64,000 bases of DNA, from positions 62,001 through 126,000 of the forward strand of contig NZ_JAAKEN010000008.1 in assembly GCF_011039175.1 (NCBI RefSeq), written 5' to 3'. Position numbers and translations under genes: made by a program. Under the pieces are notes generated by a model, which saw only the letters and a list, made by a program, of their open reading frames with translations, was not told the DNA's origin and did no database searches. Source of the stretch: Slackia sp. ZJ119 (GTDB lineage Bacteria > Actinomycetota > Coriobacteriia > Coriobacteriales > Eggerthellaceae). Below are positions 30,001 to 45,000 of this stretch, piece by piece. Position 1 is the first letter of the stretch. Every line of letters begins with the position of its first letter.

Positions 30001-33000
30001 ACGGCAACGTCGACCGACGAGGTGCCCGAGAACACGACTCCGGCCGTGCTGCGCTACGACTGGGCTGACGGCCGCGACGAGTGGAACCTCAACGGCGGCT
30101 TCGGCCCGTATGGCCTGTCGTCGGTCAAGGGTTTCGTGTTCCAGGACAAGGACATCAACGGGTACTACAACCCGACGTACAAAGACGTTGACAACGGCAA
30201 CAGCCAGACACCCAAGGTCGTTGTGACCAAGGACGAAGAAGTCAACGGCCAGAAGCTTGTTGCCAACGACAAGCCGCTCGCCGAGAAGGGCCTGAAGATC
30301 GAGCAGTGGTTCTTCGTGCCGAAGGGCACGACGATCACGGTCGACGGCGAGCAGACCGACTTCCTCGAGTACCTGATCAGCGCGAAGAACACGAAGTTCG
30401 GCAATAACGTCTACGTCGGTGGAGCGACGAAGGTCGCGACCGACACCGATGAAATCACGGATTCCAACAGGTCGCAGTATGTGCCCGCCGACAAGTTGAT
30501 CAAGGACGAGACTGGCAAGTTAATCGTCACCTACGTGCGCTACCTGTCGCAGGCCGACATCGACCTGAGCGCGTCTGACGACGGCGCGTGGGTGCGTGCG
30601 AAGAGCTTCGGCTACACGTCTAAGAAGTGGGTCGATGACGAGCGCGGCGAAGAGATCAAGCCTGAAACTAAGGGCACCGACCATGAAGTGAAGGGCTACT
30701 GGGAGATCTATGACGGCACCGAGTCCGACGAGAACGGCGACTACGAGTTCAGCGAGCTGCCGCCGTACGTGTACGTGGACGACATCGTCACCGACGAGAC
30801 GCGCGACAATACCATCGGCAGCCACATCAGCTCTCATGAATGCAATATTACGTGCGGCCGTAATTGGTGGTATGGCATGTCGAAGGCTCAGCGTCGTGAA
30901 GAGGCGAAGGGCCACGGCGGCACCACGTTCATCGACGTGCAGCCCTACAACGCTCCGGAAGAGCAGATAGAACATACCCATGTGAGCAAGGACGAGGCCG
31001 AGCAGGCCACGCTCGACCGCCTGTTCATGGCGGGCTACCGCGTGACGGTCAACCGCACCGAGCCCGACTACAGCCTGACGTACCCGAGCTACGGCGTGGA
31101 CGAGGAAGCCATCGCAGCCGAACGTACGGCTAAGACGCTTGCCGACAACGCGCCTGATCCCATCACCGTCACGAACGACTCCGACGCCATCCGCGAGGCC
31201 GAGAATTCCACCGTCGTGTATCTGCACGAGGAATATCCGGGTGAGGGCGATGCTGATGCCACGAACAAGGCTGGCAAGCATCGCATGGACGGCTACACCA
31301 TTGTGTCTTCTGAGTTGAAGAAGGCTGATACTGATACCGAATCTGATACTACAAAAGGCATCGCAAACAACCAGATATTGGGCGAGAAGTACTGCAACAA
31401 CGATGCCAAGGCCAACGGCGTCGATGCGACGCCCACGCCGCTGACCGATGCTGCGGCCAACGGCCTGCGCACCGTCGCCAACGCGGCGACCAGCGGCACG
31501 TCCGCTGCCGGCCAGTACCAGCAGGGCGACGTGGCGAACAAGTCCAACACCGTGGCCTTCTACAACGGCAAGTACTACGACGTGCCGCGCCCGACCTACG
31601 ACGTCCGCAGCGGCGACGTGGGCCTCGTCGAGATGAAGAAGGCCCCCATCGAGGGCGTCATCTTCAACGACAAGGACTACGACGGCATCCAGAACCACAA
31701 GAAGCCTGTCGAGGAAACCTTGTCGCAAGTGACGGCTGAGCAGCTCAAGGCGGCAGGTCTTGAGGTCGGCGTGACGGTTGCCACTGAAACCGGCGACAAC
31801 GCCCAGTACCTGATCAAGACGATGGTCACCTATAACGAAGGCACGAAGACGTACACCATCAAGAAGACCACGACGGAGCTTACCGAACCCGGCATTCACG
31901 GCCAGCAAGTCATGATCACGCAGTGGTATTGGGACCCGACGGTTGCCGAGACAACGGGCGAGGCGACTGGCGGCGAATGGAAGCAGAACCCGTTCTTCGG
32001 CTACGACCTGTACACCGCCAGCGTGGACGACACGCATACCGGCAGCGACGCCAAGCTCGTCAAGCCGTACAGCGGCAAATTCACCAGTTATCGAAACGGC
32101 ATCATCGGCACTATCACCGACGAGTGCGGCCGCTACTGCTTCGACGACCTGCCCACCGTCGCCATCGTCCACACCATGGACGAAACTACGGGCGAGTGGG
32201 GCTACCAGTACGCGCTGGCGTCCTATCGCGTCACCGTGCCGTCCACGAACACGACCAGCGAACAAGACGTGAACGGGGATTGGCGCGACAACCGCTGGAT
32301 GCTCACGCGCTACCAGGCCAAGGCCGACTCCTTCAAGGCCGATCCCGAGCGCAACAACTTCAACTCCGACATTGCCGACGAGACCGACCGCTGGACGAAC
32401 GAGGAAGCGAAGCGCTCGGGCGAGTACGGCTTCAATGAGAGCCTGCCCGTCTACAGCGGCATGATCGTGGCCGGCCATGCGTCGAACACCGAAGTGAAGA
32501 CCCGTCCGTCGACGGTTCAGAACCGCAAGGCGGGCGACCGTAACGGCCAGATCATCCTTGCCAAGATGAAGGACTCCACGGCGAAGTCGAACAACCTCGC
32601 GACCGTCACCGAAGGCAACACCGCCGACGGCCTGGAAGCGATGTTCGATTGGATGGACGTTGAAACCGAAACGCTTGACGGCACGCCGGTGCTGGACGAG
32701 GACGGCCGCGAGGTGTCCAAGACGTTCTATGCCGGCAACGTCGGCGAGGTGGAGCCGACTCGACATACCATCACCGGCACCATCTGGTTCGACCTTGACG
32801 AGCGCAACAACGGCAAGCAGGACGATAAAACCAAGATCGACGCCAATATGTCCGAGGTTCAGAAGTACCCGGTCAAGAACTTGAAGGTGTCGCTCGAGCG
32901 CTACTATACCGTGGTTGAGAGCCAAAAGACGATAGACGAGGCCATTCGATCGCTTGAGCAGTGGCTGACGAAGATTAGTAACTACTTCAATAGTGATGAT

Positions 33001-36000
33001 CTGGACGAAGAGCGCAAGGGCTATGTGCTTACCTGGATCGAAGGCGCTCCGTCGGCAGCAAGTCTCGAAGCGTTGAAGAACGTTGCGGAAGACTCTGCCA
33101 TCTATCAGACCATCTATAGTGAGGGCCGAAAGCTCAATGCCGACATTGCTACGGCCATCGACGCTCGCAAGACCGCTCTTACGAACGCGGGAGCCGAGTG
33201 GGTCTATGACCTCGACTGGGCCGGCGAGGACAACCGCATCACCGAAGCAGACCTTGCGACCAAGGGCGACGAGTTCAACAACGAAGACAACTTGACCATC
33301 CCCGGCGTGAACTGGCGCGGCCAGAATGCTGCCAATGCCACGTTCTGGGGCTGGGCGAACCATGCCAACGTGAAAACGGATTCGAAAGGCAGGTTCACCT
33401 TCGATAAGCTGCGCACGCACGACTACCGCTACGTCAGGAACGCCATCGCCCCTGCAGATCTGCCGGGCGAGATCACAAAAGCCCAGTTCGACGGATACGT
33501 CAAGTTGGCAGACGGCACGTTCGCTACCGTGGCCGAATACGCCGCGATGACCGACGAGCAGAAGGAGGACTACCGGCAGGCTTCCGTCTGCTACGACGAG
33601 CAGCTCGTCATCTACGGCTACAAGGTGCGCGTCACCGATCCGCAGTTCCGCAACCGCAACCTGACGAGCACCGTGCTGCGCACGCGCCTGAACGGCGCCG
33701 ACTACACGGTCGATTCCGACCTGCTGCACAAGACCGGCTACCTCATGGCCGAGAACGAATACGACGTGCTGTTGAACGTTGAAGACTCCGAGACGAACAA
33801 CGGCGACAATCCGAATAAACAGTTCGACTACAAGCCTGACTACACGCCTGTCGACGGCGTCGAGAACGGCCTGGACGGCCAGGGCGCGTGCACGGTTGCG
33901 TCGCAGCCGTCGAACCTGGTCGTCGGCCTTGCGTCGAAGAACAAGAACCAAGACGAAAACGACGTGTACGGCCGCGTCTCTGAGCAGACCTACACGGAAG
34001 ACGAAGCCAACAAGACCGTCGCAGAGCTTGACGCCCTCATGGCGGAGCCCGCCGTGCTGACCTACGACCTGGCGAAGCCGGCCGACCGCGAGCACAACGA
34101 CGGCGGCGTCATGCCCATCAAGACGCAGAAGATCTCCGGCTACGTCTGGCGCGACGCCACCTACGACGGCAAGTTCTGGACTGACAAGGACGACGACGCC
34201 GCGTTCCAGATCCACGCCTATGGCAACACGTTCGTGAACCAGCAAGAACAAGGCATCCCGAACAAGAAGGTCGTCCTGAAGCAGTGGTACTACGTGCCCG
34301 ACGGGGATGACGATGGAGTCAGCGCCAGCGGCAAGTGGGTGCTGAACAAGACCGTCCTCACGCCGGAATACGACCTGACCGGTGCGCTTGAGGCCAAGGA
34401 GGACGAGATCCGCGAGAAGCGCAAAAACGAGACGGAAGAGATCGACCCCATCGACCAGATCGTGGCCGACCTCGTTAAAAAAGAGACGCTCGACGCCGTC
34501 CAGAACGCGCCTGAAGACGCCGAAGACGAAACCAGGAAGGCGATCGAGGAAGCCATCGGCAAGATCGTCGAGAAACTGAATAAAGACGACTTCTCGAAGA
34601 CCGAAGACGGCACCGACGTGCCCGAAGACAAGCGCGACGACATGGCTCGCGAAGCCGCCGAGAAGCGCTACCAGCAGGCCCTCGACAAGGAAGCGGCCAT
34701 CCAAGGCATCATGGCCGAGCTGCGCCAGACCGATACGTACAGCGCCAAGCAAGATGACGGCACCGGCGCTATGGTCTACGTCGTGTTTGACGATGACGTG
34801 CGCGAGGCCGCCGAGATCCGCTATGAGGCGCAGGAGCTTCTGCGCGAGCAAGCGACGACGTACACCTGGCACGAGGTCAGCACCCTTGCTACGTACACGC
34901 AAACGAAGAAGACGGTCAAGAACGACCAGCAGCAAGACGTGCTCGTCAACGAGGACGGCTATTACGAGTTCGACAACCTGCCGGTGTACGTGCCGGTGGA
35001 GGGCAAGGAATACCTGGCCGGCTACACGGTGGAGGTCCAGGGCGGATCGATGCGCACCTGGTGGAACGGCGAAACCCACAACGTCAGCCTGCCGGTGACG
35101 CGGTGGGAGGCCAACGCCAAGGGCCTGACCGACTCCGAGGCGCGTGTGGTCGGCACGACGCTCATTGGCGCAGAACCTGGCGCAACGGACAAGAGCGGCG
35201 CCGATGGCACGTACGTGAAGCGCAACTTCGCCAACCGCAAGCTGTCGGAAGACACCTTCGCAACCCATCGCGCCCACAAGGCCGAGAACTACCCGGTGCT
35301 GTGGAACGCCAAGAACGGCATGGCGTCTGACAAGGATGCCGAGACGAACCACCGCTTGAGCGGCGACAACACGTCGTCGAGCACCGTCGACGGCATGATC
35401 GTGCTCGCCGGCACCGCCACGGCCGAAGTGGCCGCCGCAACCGAGCCGACCGATCCGCCGGCTGGCGGAGGCGGCGCCGGCGCGACCGCGAAGCCGTACC
35501 AGCAGACCGACGCCGCATACCGTCGCGACATCACGCGCGGCACGGGCGACAGCGCGATCGAGATGGCCTTCGACCTGAACACCGGCCGCGACGAAACCGC
35601 CCTGAACGCCGGCTTCGGCTTCTTCGGGTCGACGTCGATCAGCGGCACTGTCTGGCGCGACAACGACTTCGATGGAATCCTGAATGAGGACCAAGTACTG
35701 AATAACATCAAGGCGACGCTGACCGAGAAGGACGGCACGCAGGTCGTCGACGGCAACAAGATGGACGACACCAAGGACGAGGCTGTGGCCGGCGAGACCG
35801 TGCGCCTGACGCAGTGGTACTACCTGCCCGGCGAGCTGAAAGACGGCGCGTTCGTGTCGACCGCCCAGGTGCGCCAGGGCAAGACGGTCGTCCCGTCGAA
35901 GACGTTCGCGGTCAGCGATCCGAACGAGATCGAGCTGGTGTACGCTGCCGATCAGGCGGTGACGCCTGATCCGACCGCGCCGGAGAAGGTCGAGACGCAG

Positions 36001-39000
36001 GCTCTGAACCTGCTGGCCGAAACGGAGCCGACGGACGCTCCGGCCGAGATGGACGGCGGCAGCGTGCCTGTCACGTCGCTGACGCCTCTGGCGCCGAAGG
36101 GCACGGTCGTGGGCGCCTGGATCAAGAACCCCTACTTTGGCGCCGCCACGATGTGGTACGAGCTCGCGGTGAAGAACGTGACCGAGAACGCTGACGGCAC
36201 GAAGCAGGTCGAGACGGAAGCCGTGTCCGACCCGCTGACCGGCGAGATTCTGGCGAGCATGACGCTTGCCGAGGGCGAGCACGTGAGGCTTGAAGAGCAG
36301 GGGAACAGCTCGCTCGTGGCCTATGTCGACGCCCAGACGCTGAAGAACGTTCTCGGACCGGGCAAGATGCTGCAGTTTGAGAAATTCGTGAACGAGCATT
36401 ACACGGTCGACCACTACCTGTGGTGGAGCGGATACCGCGACTACAAGACGAACTCGCTGTACATCGAAGAGACGGCTGCCGACGGCACGGTGAAGCAGGT
36501 CGTCAATCCGGCTGCCGGTCAGTACGTCTTCAGCGGGCTTTTGCCGTCGGTCCAGTTCGACGCGGACGGCAACCCGGTGCATCCGGGCAGCACCTGGCCC
36601 GTGAACGACGCCGTGGCTCTGGCCGGCTACCGCGTGACCACGCCGGAGCTGGACGACGCCAACGTGCTGACGGCCTACCACACGAGCGAGAGCGACCCGT
36701 CTGAAGACAAGAAGTCGAACATCGACTCCGACGCCAAGCGCGACGTGCTGCGCGGCCCGCAAGACATGACGAGCGCGACGGCGTATCCGCAGTTCAAGGC
36801 TGAAGGCGAGCAGTCCGATAACGACTATGCGCACGTCACCGGCTTCATCACGCTGGCTGATGCGACGGTGCGTGAGAACACGTCGTACTCGAACAGTACC
36901 GAGTATCAAACCATTACCAATGACCGCTACGACATCGGCGACAACACGAAGACCCTCGATGCGCCCTGCGTCGACACCGCGACGAAGCTCGGCACCACGG
37001 CATACGACGCCGTGCACCAGGTCGAGCGCAAGGACGTCCACTTCGGCCTGTACCAGGTGCCCACCGGCATCGTGAACGGGTACGTGTGGGACGACACCAA
37101 CTACGACGACGCGCCGTCCAACGGCGTGCAGGACAACCTGAACAAGCTGCCCGACGACAACAGCCCGGCCGACTACCGCTATGAGCTGGGCCTGCCGGGC
37201 GAGCGCGTGGCGACCACGCAGTGGTTCTACGTGCCGTTCAGCACCGACGAGACGAGCGCCTACGCGCAGATCGTCGCCGAGGTCACGGCCGGATCGCGCA
37301 ACCGCAACACCGTCGAGTTCGTCTACCAAGGCGGCGCCCTGCCGAACAAGACGCTCGCCCAGATCGTGAACGAGCTGAACGACACCGAAGCCGAATACCT
37401 TGAGCGGCTGGAAGATCTGACCGACGAGGCCGTCAAGGCTCGCGTGAACGTGATGAACCTGGCAGACGACCTGAAGTCCACGCGTGCGTCGCTCGAGACC
37501 GTCACGCGGTACCTCCACGAAGCCTTGAGCGCGTTGAGCGAGGACGAGACGCTCGAAGATCCCACGAAGAGCAAGGTGCTGGCGTACCAGGCTGCGAAGC
37601 AGGCGCTGAAAGGTATCGAGGAAGAAGTCGACGACATCAACATGACCGCCGATCAGCTGCAGCAGCAGATTACGAAGCTTGAAGCGGAGATTGAGGGTCT
37701 CCAAGCGGATAGCGACAAGACGACCGAGCTCGAAGCGGCCAAGGCCGATCTTGACAAGGCGAAAAAGCAGCTGGATGTGGTCAATGCGATTGCTGCGTTC
37801 GACGGGACAGTTATAGAGATAGAGAAGCCGGTCAAGCACTCGTATGAGAAAGCCGTCGAGTTCGCGAACGCCATTGAAAGCGCTTCCGAACAGCTGAACG
37901 ACCCGGACGACGGTGCTATCGTCCAGCTTGAGCAGGCGAGCGAGGATCTTGCTGAGATGCGCGAGGAGCTGAAAGGCAAGCTGCTGACCCTTGTCATGGG
38001 CTATGAAGTCGGCTTGTTGAACGCCGATGCAGGCGAGGAAGCCGACACTGAAGAGACCACTGGCTGGCTGAGCGAAGCTGACCTTGCCGAACTGAAGAAG
38101 GCGGCGTCCACCGAGAACCGCGTGCTCGACGTGTTGGAGACCGCTGATGCGACTGAAGCTCTGACCGCTGCCATCAGTGCACGCGGCTCGTCGATCGAAA
38201 CGCTGGCCGAAGACATCGACAAGGCAGCAACCGACGCTGACAAAGCCAGCGCCATTGACGCCTACAACGATGCCGTCGCCCAGATGGGCGGGGGCAATAA
38301 GATCCAGGGCATCTGGGTCCAAAACACCACGTTCGGCAACGACTTCCCGTCCACGCGCAACTTCGCGGCATCCAACCGGAAGCCGCGCGTGACCGGCGGC
38401 ACGTCCACGGGCGACGTGCGTGGCGCCCAAAGCGTCGTGTCCGTGCTGACTTCCAAGGACGATGGCGACTTCTTGGTGGCACCCGAGGGCATCATCAAAT
38501 ACAACGGCAAGAACTACCTGCCGGCGCCTGCGGGTGCGACGGAGGGGGCTGCCGGCGTCGTCAAGATCGACGACAAGCTCTATGTCAAGACGAGCTTCGA
38601 CTTCGTTGAAGTCGGTGGCGTGAAGTATCTGGCCGACCGCCTTGGCAACCGGCTGCGCAAAGACGGCCTCGCCGAGCGCGGCCTGTACACGTTCGACAAC
38701 CTGCCTACCGCCGTGGCGCGCACGAACCGCCTGACGGCCCGCGACGAGTACTTCCTGGCCGCCTACCGCGTCGAGCTGCCCAACACGAAGAACGAAAGCG
38801 ACGGCTTCGGCCCGTGGCACCTCACGTCGGTCTACCAGGGCGACGACGTGACCGTCGATTCGGACGCGTACAAGAACAACATCGGCATTGCGGCCGGCAC
38901 GGGCGACGCCCGCTACCAGGTCGCGAGCCGCTACAACAACGACAACCCCGTCAAGACGGTCCGCGGCCGCGACGGCCAGATCATCCTGGCGGACAAGATT

Positions 39001-42000
39001 CTGACTGCCGACGAGGAGCAGACGAAGACCGGCATCGCCGATCGCTACCGCAACCTGGCGACCGTCGAGCGCTTCGAAGCCAAGCAGAGCGACGTTGACA
39101 CGAGCAAGAGCAAGAAGACTGCTGGCACCGATGATGTTGGCAACGCCACGCAGGTGGCCAGCGAGCTTGCCGGCATCGACACCTACGACTGGACCGCCAA
39201 GCCGCGCGGCATCGTCGTGGACGAAAAGCCGACCGGGACGTTCGAAGGCGGCGACGTGGGCGAGACCAGGCCTGCCCGCACGACCATTTCCGGCTACGTG
39301 TGGAACGACGACCCGTACCGCGACGGCTTCTACAACCTGTCCGACGAAAAGGACGTCGACGACCACTACAACCTCGATCCTGACACCGACCAGCCGCTCA
39401 AGCGCGACATCAAGAAGGAAGCGGGCTACTACGTCAAAGGCGAGGAAAACGAGATCGTCGTGAAGGTGCTGCTGCGCCAGTGGTACTTCGTGCCCAAGGA
39501 CGATCCGGCCTTTGACGGCTTGACAGCGAAGAAGGCGGACCCGACGTACACAGGCCAGATCGAATGGATCACGACCAGCGGCGAGCCGGCTGCCGACGCG
39601 ACCGACTCCAATGTCACCGGCGCCTGGGTGCGGGTGAACGACTTCGGCGCGAGCAGCAAGGACCCGGCCACCGACAACGCCCGCGGCAATGATGGCGAGA
39701 ACAACTACGTCAGAGAGCCGTACTACCGCGTGACGTATTCTCGCCGCGGCGACGCAGGCCCGGACGCCTATGGCAATCCGGTGCAAGACGGCTTCTACGA
39801 GTTCCGCAACCTGCCGGTGAGCGTACACGCCAAAAACGGCCGCGAATACCTGGCCGGCTACACCGTGTCGGTGCTTGGCAACGACGGCCTTGCCGTCACG
39901 CGCATCCAAAGCGACGAAGACGACACCATCGACCCGAACCTGGTGGAGTGGGATGCGACCGAGAAACGCTACAAGGTCAACGAGGGCAACCAGGGCGAGG
40001 GCAAGCTGTTCCGCGACCTGGACGACTGGAACTCCAACGCGCGATCCATCGGGACGCAGGGCACGGCGAAGTATTCCAGCCGCAACTTCCCGCTGATCTG
40101 GACGAAGCGTTACTCCGACGACGGCGAGAAGCACGTGCTCGACGGCATGATCGTGCTGGCCGGCGAGGCGAGCCCGGGCCAGTACAGCGTCGGGACGCAC
40201 TACACCGAAACGGTGCAGGTGCCCACCGCCGACGGCATTGGCATGGAAAACAAGGTGACGAGCAACCGCGTGAAGTTCGACCTGTCCTACGCCAAGCGCG
40301 AATACCGCTTGAACGCCGGCTTCACCGAGCCTCCTGCGGCGCCCATCACCGGCATCGTGTGGAACGACAAGAACTACAACGGCCTGCGCGACGAAGGCGA
40401 AGAGGGCGTCCCGAACGTCGGCGTGAAGGTGTACAAGTACTATTGGGGCCCGACCGTGGTCGAGCTGAACCCCGACGGCTCCATTAAGAGCGAAAGCAAC
40501 TTCCAGTGGATCGCTGCGGACAGGGAACTGGCAGAGACGTTCACGTCCAACGGCTATGCCACCACGCTTGCCCCCGGCGGCGACCTTACCGCGAAGCCGC
40601 AGCTCACCTATGACGAGAAGAAGGTCGGCGTCTACACCACCCAGAAGCTGCCGACGAGCTATCCCGACGAGTACGGCGTCGAGCGCTTGGCCGGCTACCG
40701 CGTGGTGCTCGAGGATTGGGGCAACCATGCGATGCCTGCCGGCGCCACGCTGTCGAAGGTGCACGTTGGCGACATCTACAACTACGGCGACAGCCACAAG
40801 CACTACAACCAAGAAACCTTCACGGATGTGGAATCCGACGCCTACCGCTCGATGAAGGCCGGAACCGATACGACCGTGTATCCGCTGGTCAACCGCTTCT
40901 TTGAAACGGTGCCCGGCGAAACGGAGAACGTGGAGGTCACCCGCGCCGACGGCATGGTCATCACGGCGCACAAGTTTGATGAAAAAGACGAGGCGACGAC
41001 CGAGGAAGGCAAGAAGAAGGAATACGAAGGCGTCGTCTATGACATCAGCCAGGGTTCTGTGGAGACGGTCTTTGGCGGCGACGCCGGCCTGGTGTTCATC
41101 CCCGAAGCGCCGCTCGAGGGCGTCGTGTGGGACGACGGCTTCGTGGCCCCGGCCGACGAGTTCGACGAAGGCGCCATGGCCGCCGCGACCGACAAGGCCT
41201 ACAACGGCATCCGCGACACTGGCGAGGCCGGCCTGCCCGGACGCATGCTGCTGCTGACGCAGTGGCGCTACGTCCCGGCGCATGACGAGCCGGTCGAGGC
41301 TGCGGCCGAAGACGCCGAGCCGATGACGCGGCACGTGGAAGCCGCTTGGCAGCAGATGACCGACTTCGGCAGCGCTATGGCGGAGGGCCAGTGGACCTAC
41401 ACCCCGGCGAAGGACGGTGCGGAGGCCACATGGAAGCACGACGCCACGGGCGACGAGCTGAGCTATCGCGACCTGCGGGCCCTCTATGCGGCCCAGAGCG
41501 CGAGCGCCCATACGCCGTATTCGCTCAAGGGGCTTGCGGGCCATCTGTTCGTGGACGAGGCGCTGCAAAAGGCCGAGGCATGGCAGCAGAACGAAAACGC
41601 CGTCCTGGCCGCCGAAGCCGCCGTGCTGGCTGAAACGCTGAAGGCCGTGCGAGACGCCCAGAGCAGCGAGGACAAGGCGTTCAGCGTCGAGAAGGCGCAA
41701 AGCGCCGCCGTCAAGAAGCTGGACGAGAAGATCAAGGGGTTGGAAGAGGAAGTCAAGAAAGCCGACGGCACCGACACCACCCAAGCCATCGTCGACGCCA
41801 GAACTGCCGTCACCGACGCCATGGTGAAGGCAGGAGAGGCCGAAGATGCCTTCGACGATGCGCAAACGGCCGCTGTTTCGGCTGCCGCAAACGTCGAGGC
41901 CGCCAAGCAGGCCAAGGCCAAGGCGGAAGCCGAACTCGAGGCTTCCAAGGAAGCGCAGAAGGCCGGCGATGACGTCCTCGGGTCCGCCGAAGCGGTTGCA

Positions 42001-45000
42001 GCCGCTCAGACGGCGCTTGACGCTGCTGTCGATGCGCTGACGAGCGCCAATAAAGAGAAGACCGATGCAGATGCGGAGCTGAACGACAAGGAGAAGGCAG
42101 CGTCTGACGCCGCGGCCAAGCAAGGCGAGGCCGAGAACGCGCTGCGAGAGCTTGAAGAGGCGTTCGACAAGAACACGGCCGAGCTGGCTGCCGCCGTCAA
42201 CGTCAAGGCCGCGCTGGATTACCGCATCGCCGCGGCGAAGATCGCGGCCGGCGACGCGGCGACGCTGCCGGATCTCGGCAACGACAAGGCGAGGGAGCTG
42301 GTGCTTTCGCTTGGCGCCATTGACGATTTCGCGCAGAAGATCGCCGAGATGACGGTCACCGGCGACGTGGCGAAGAGAAACGCCGTGAAGGCCGCCAAGT
42401 CCTGGCTCGACGCTTTGGACGCCAAGCTGGTCGCCGACAAAGAAGCGGCTGACGGCACGTCGCTGACCGACCAGGAGCAGAAGAAGGCGTTCCTGGCCGC
42501 CCACAACTACTACGGCGATCTGGACGACCTGCGGAATCACCTGACGGCCACGCTTGGCTTCACCGATGCCGAGGCCGACTACGCCGTCGAGACTGCCGTC
42601 AAGGTGACGACCGACGAATCGAACAACAACCCGGTGGGCAAGCGCCGCGCCGTGTGGATCGATCAGACGACCGTCAATCCGACCATGGGCACCCATGCGG
42701 CGGGCAACGGCGTGGTGTACACCTACACCGCCGACGCCTACACCGCCTACAGCCTGAAGGCCGACGACGCCGGCTGGGCGTGGACGAAGGACGTTTCGCG
42801 CGAGGGCCGCTACGCCTTCGACAAGGTGCCGAGCGCCGTGTCCTACGCGGTGGACGGCGCCGAAAACGGAGACGCGACCGACGAGCGCTTCGAGGGCGCC
42901 CTGGGCACGGACCTCGCGGCCATCTACACCGTGGAGAAGAGCGCTGACGGCAAACCGACCTATACGCAGGCAGCCTTCCCGCAGCTGAGCAACGACGAAT
43001 ACGCCCTGGCCGCCTACCAGCTTGAGCTGGCCGGCCTGGAAGAGGGCTTCAACGACGGCGAGCTTGCCGTCACGCGCTACCACGCGCAGAAGAAGGAGCT
43101 GGTCAGGCCTGCAGGCACGGCCGGCACCGGTGCGCTGACCGGCCAGACCGAGGCCGCCGAGCCGACCTACCGGTTCGTGAACGCCTTTGGCGAGGATTCC
43201 GACGTGGCGACCGGCGAGCACACGGGCATGCTGCAGGGCATGGTCGTGAGCGACCAGACCGCCGCCGATCCGTCGAAGAAGAAGGTCCAGACCACGGTCG
43301 GCGAAGGCGATGCGGCGCAGACCGTCGAAACGATAGAAGAGCAGACGTTTGAAAGCACGCGGGCCAAGTCGGTCGACGGCCAGACGACGCCTCAGGCCGA
43401 CGGAGCCGCCCAGGCCATTGAAAACGGCGCCCGCATCATCGTTGCGAGCGAGGCGAACGTCGAGCCGAAGCAGCAAAAGCCCGAGCAGGATCAGCCGACG
43501 GACAAGCCGGCAGAAAACGTCCAGACGCTTGCCGCCGATGCCGACGGCACCGGCAATGCCGGCGCCGATGCAGGCACGGCGGGTGCGAAATACACGAACC
43601 TGGCGAACGAGAGCGACTGCATCGACGTGAACCTCGACCAGGTGCTTGACGACGAGTACGTGGCCGCCAGCGACCTGGCCGACCGCTTCGTCAGCTACGA
43701 CTGGCTGACGGTCGATTCCGAGACCGCGTCGCTTCCGGTGCGCCGGCCCGTCTTCGTGAAAGAGGGCGGCAAGCCGACCAACGTCGTTTCCGTCGACGCC
43801 AATGGCGACTACGAATTCGAAGAGGGGTCCAAGGACGCCGAGGTGCCGGTTGCGGTCAACGGCGGCGACGCCGGCGTGGTGCGGGCGAAGCGCCAGAAGA
43901 TCGAAGGCGTGCTGTGGGACGACAAGAACAACAACGGCCTGCAAGATCCCAAGGAGCTCGGCCGCAACGGCTACAAGGTGGCGCTCGAGCGCTACTACTA
44001 CGACCCGGTCGCCAACGAATGGAAGCTTGACAAGAGCTTCACGAACACGACCGAGACCACGACCAATCAGGCAACGGGCACGACTGCGACGACGTTCACG
44101 ACCAAGCACGCGCACGTGGCCGAGACCGCCTATCTGCAGGTGGCCAACGATTCCGGCCAGAAGTTCCGCTCCTACGAGGCGCTTGAGAAGGGCGCGGCGG
44201 GCGACGTCGACCTGAAGGTCTATCGCAACGCGAACACGAACAAGGTCTACCAGAACGGCATGTACCGCTTCACCGAGCTGGAGGGCGCCGGCCAGATCGA
44301 CATGAACCAGGTGCGCTACGAGGCCTATCTGCAGGCGAAGGCTGCCTATGACGCTGCCGTGGCGGCTGGCAAGGCCGAAGGCCTCACTGAGCCGGCTGCG
44401 GTTGCCAAGCCTGCTGCCGACGCCAAACCCGACATGCAGTGGGTCGTTTACGGCTACAAGGTGAAGGTCATCGACGAGCGCGTGACCTCGGGCGAGAAGC
44501 TGAAGTCCAAGTACCGCGTGCGCGGCGCGTCCGGCACGTTCAAGAACGATTCCGACCTGGGCGAGCTCGACTCCGCCCAGAGCGAGATCGACCCCGGCTG
44601 CTATCTGACCGGCGAAGACGAGTACATCGTCTTGCTCGACCAGGTGACGGTTGACGGCAAGACGCCCGACGGGCGGACGTCCAACCCGTCGAACATCCTG
44701 TTCGCTCCGCCGTCGAACAACGACGACCAGACGGCGCTTTACGAAGACCCGCGTGCGGGCGTTCCGGCGACGAGCGCCGAGGGAGGCACGACCGAAACGA
44801 CCGAAACGACCGATCCGGCCGATTCTGGCGACACGACCGAAACGACCGATCCGGCTGAGCCCGGCGGCGAGGGCGAAGGCGACGGCGGCGAGCCTGCCGA
44901 AACGCCTGCTCCCGCAGAGCCGATGACGAAGCCGGCCGCCGCCGGCACCGGCGACAATGCTGCGACCGAGACGCTCGTGGCCTACGACCTGGCCTGCTCG

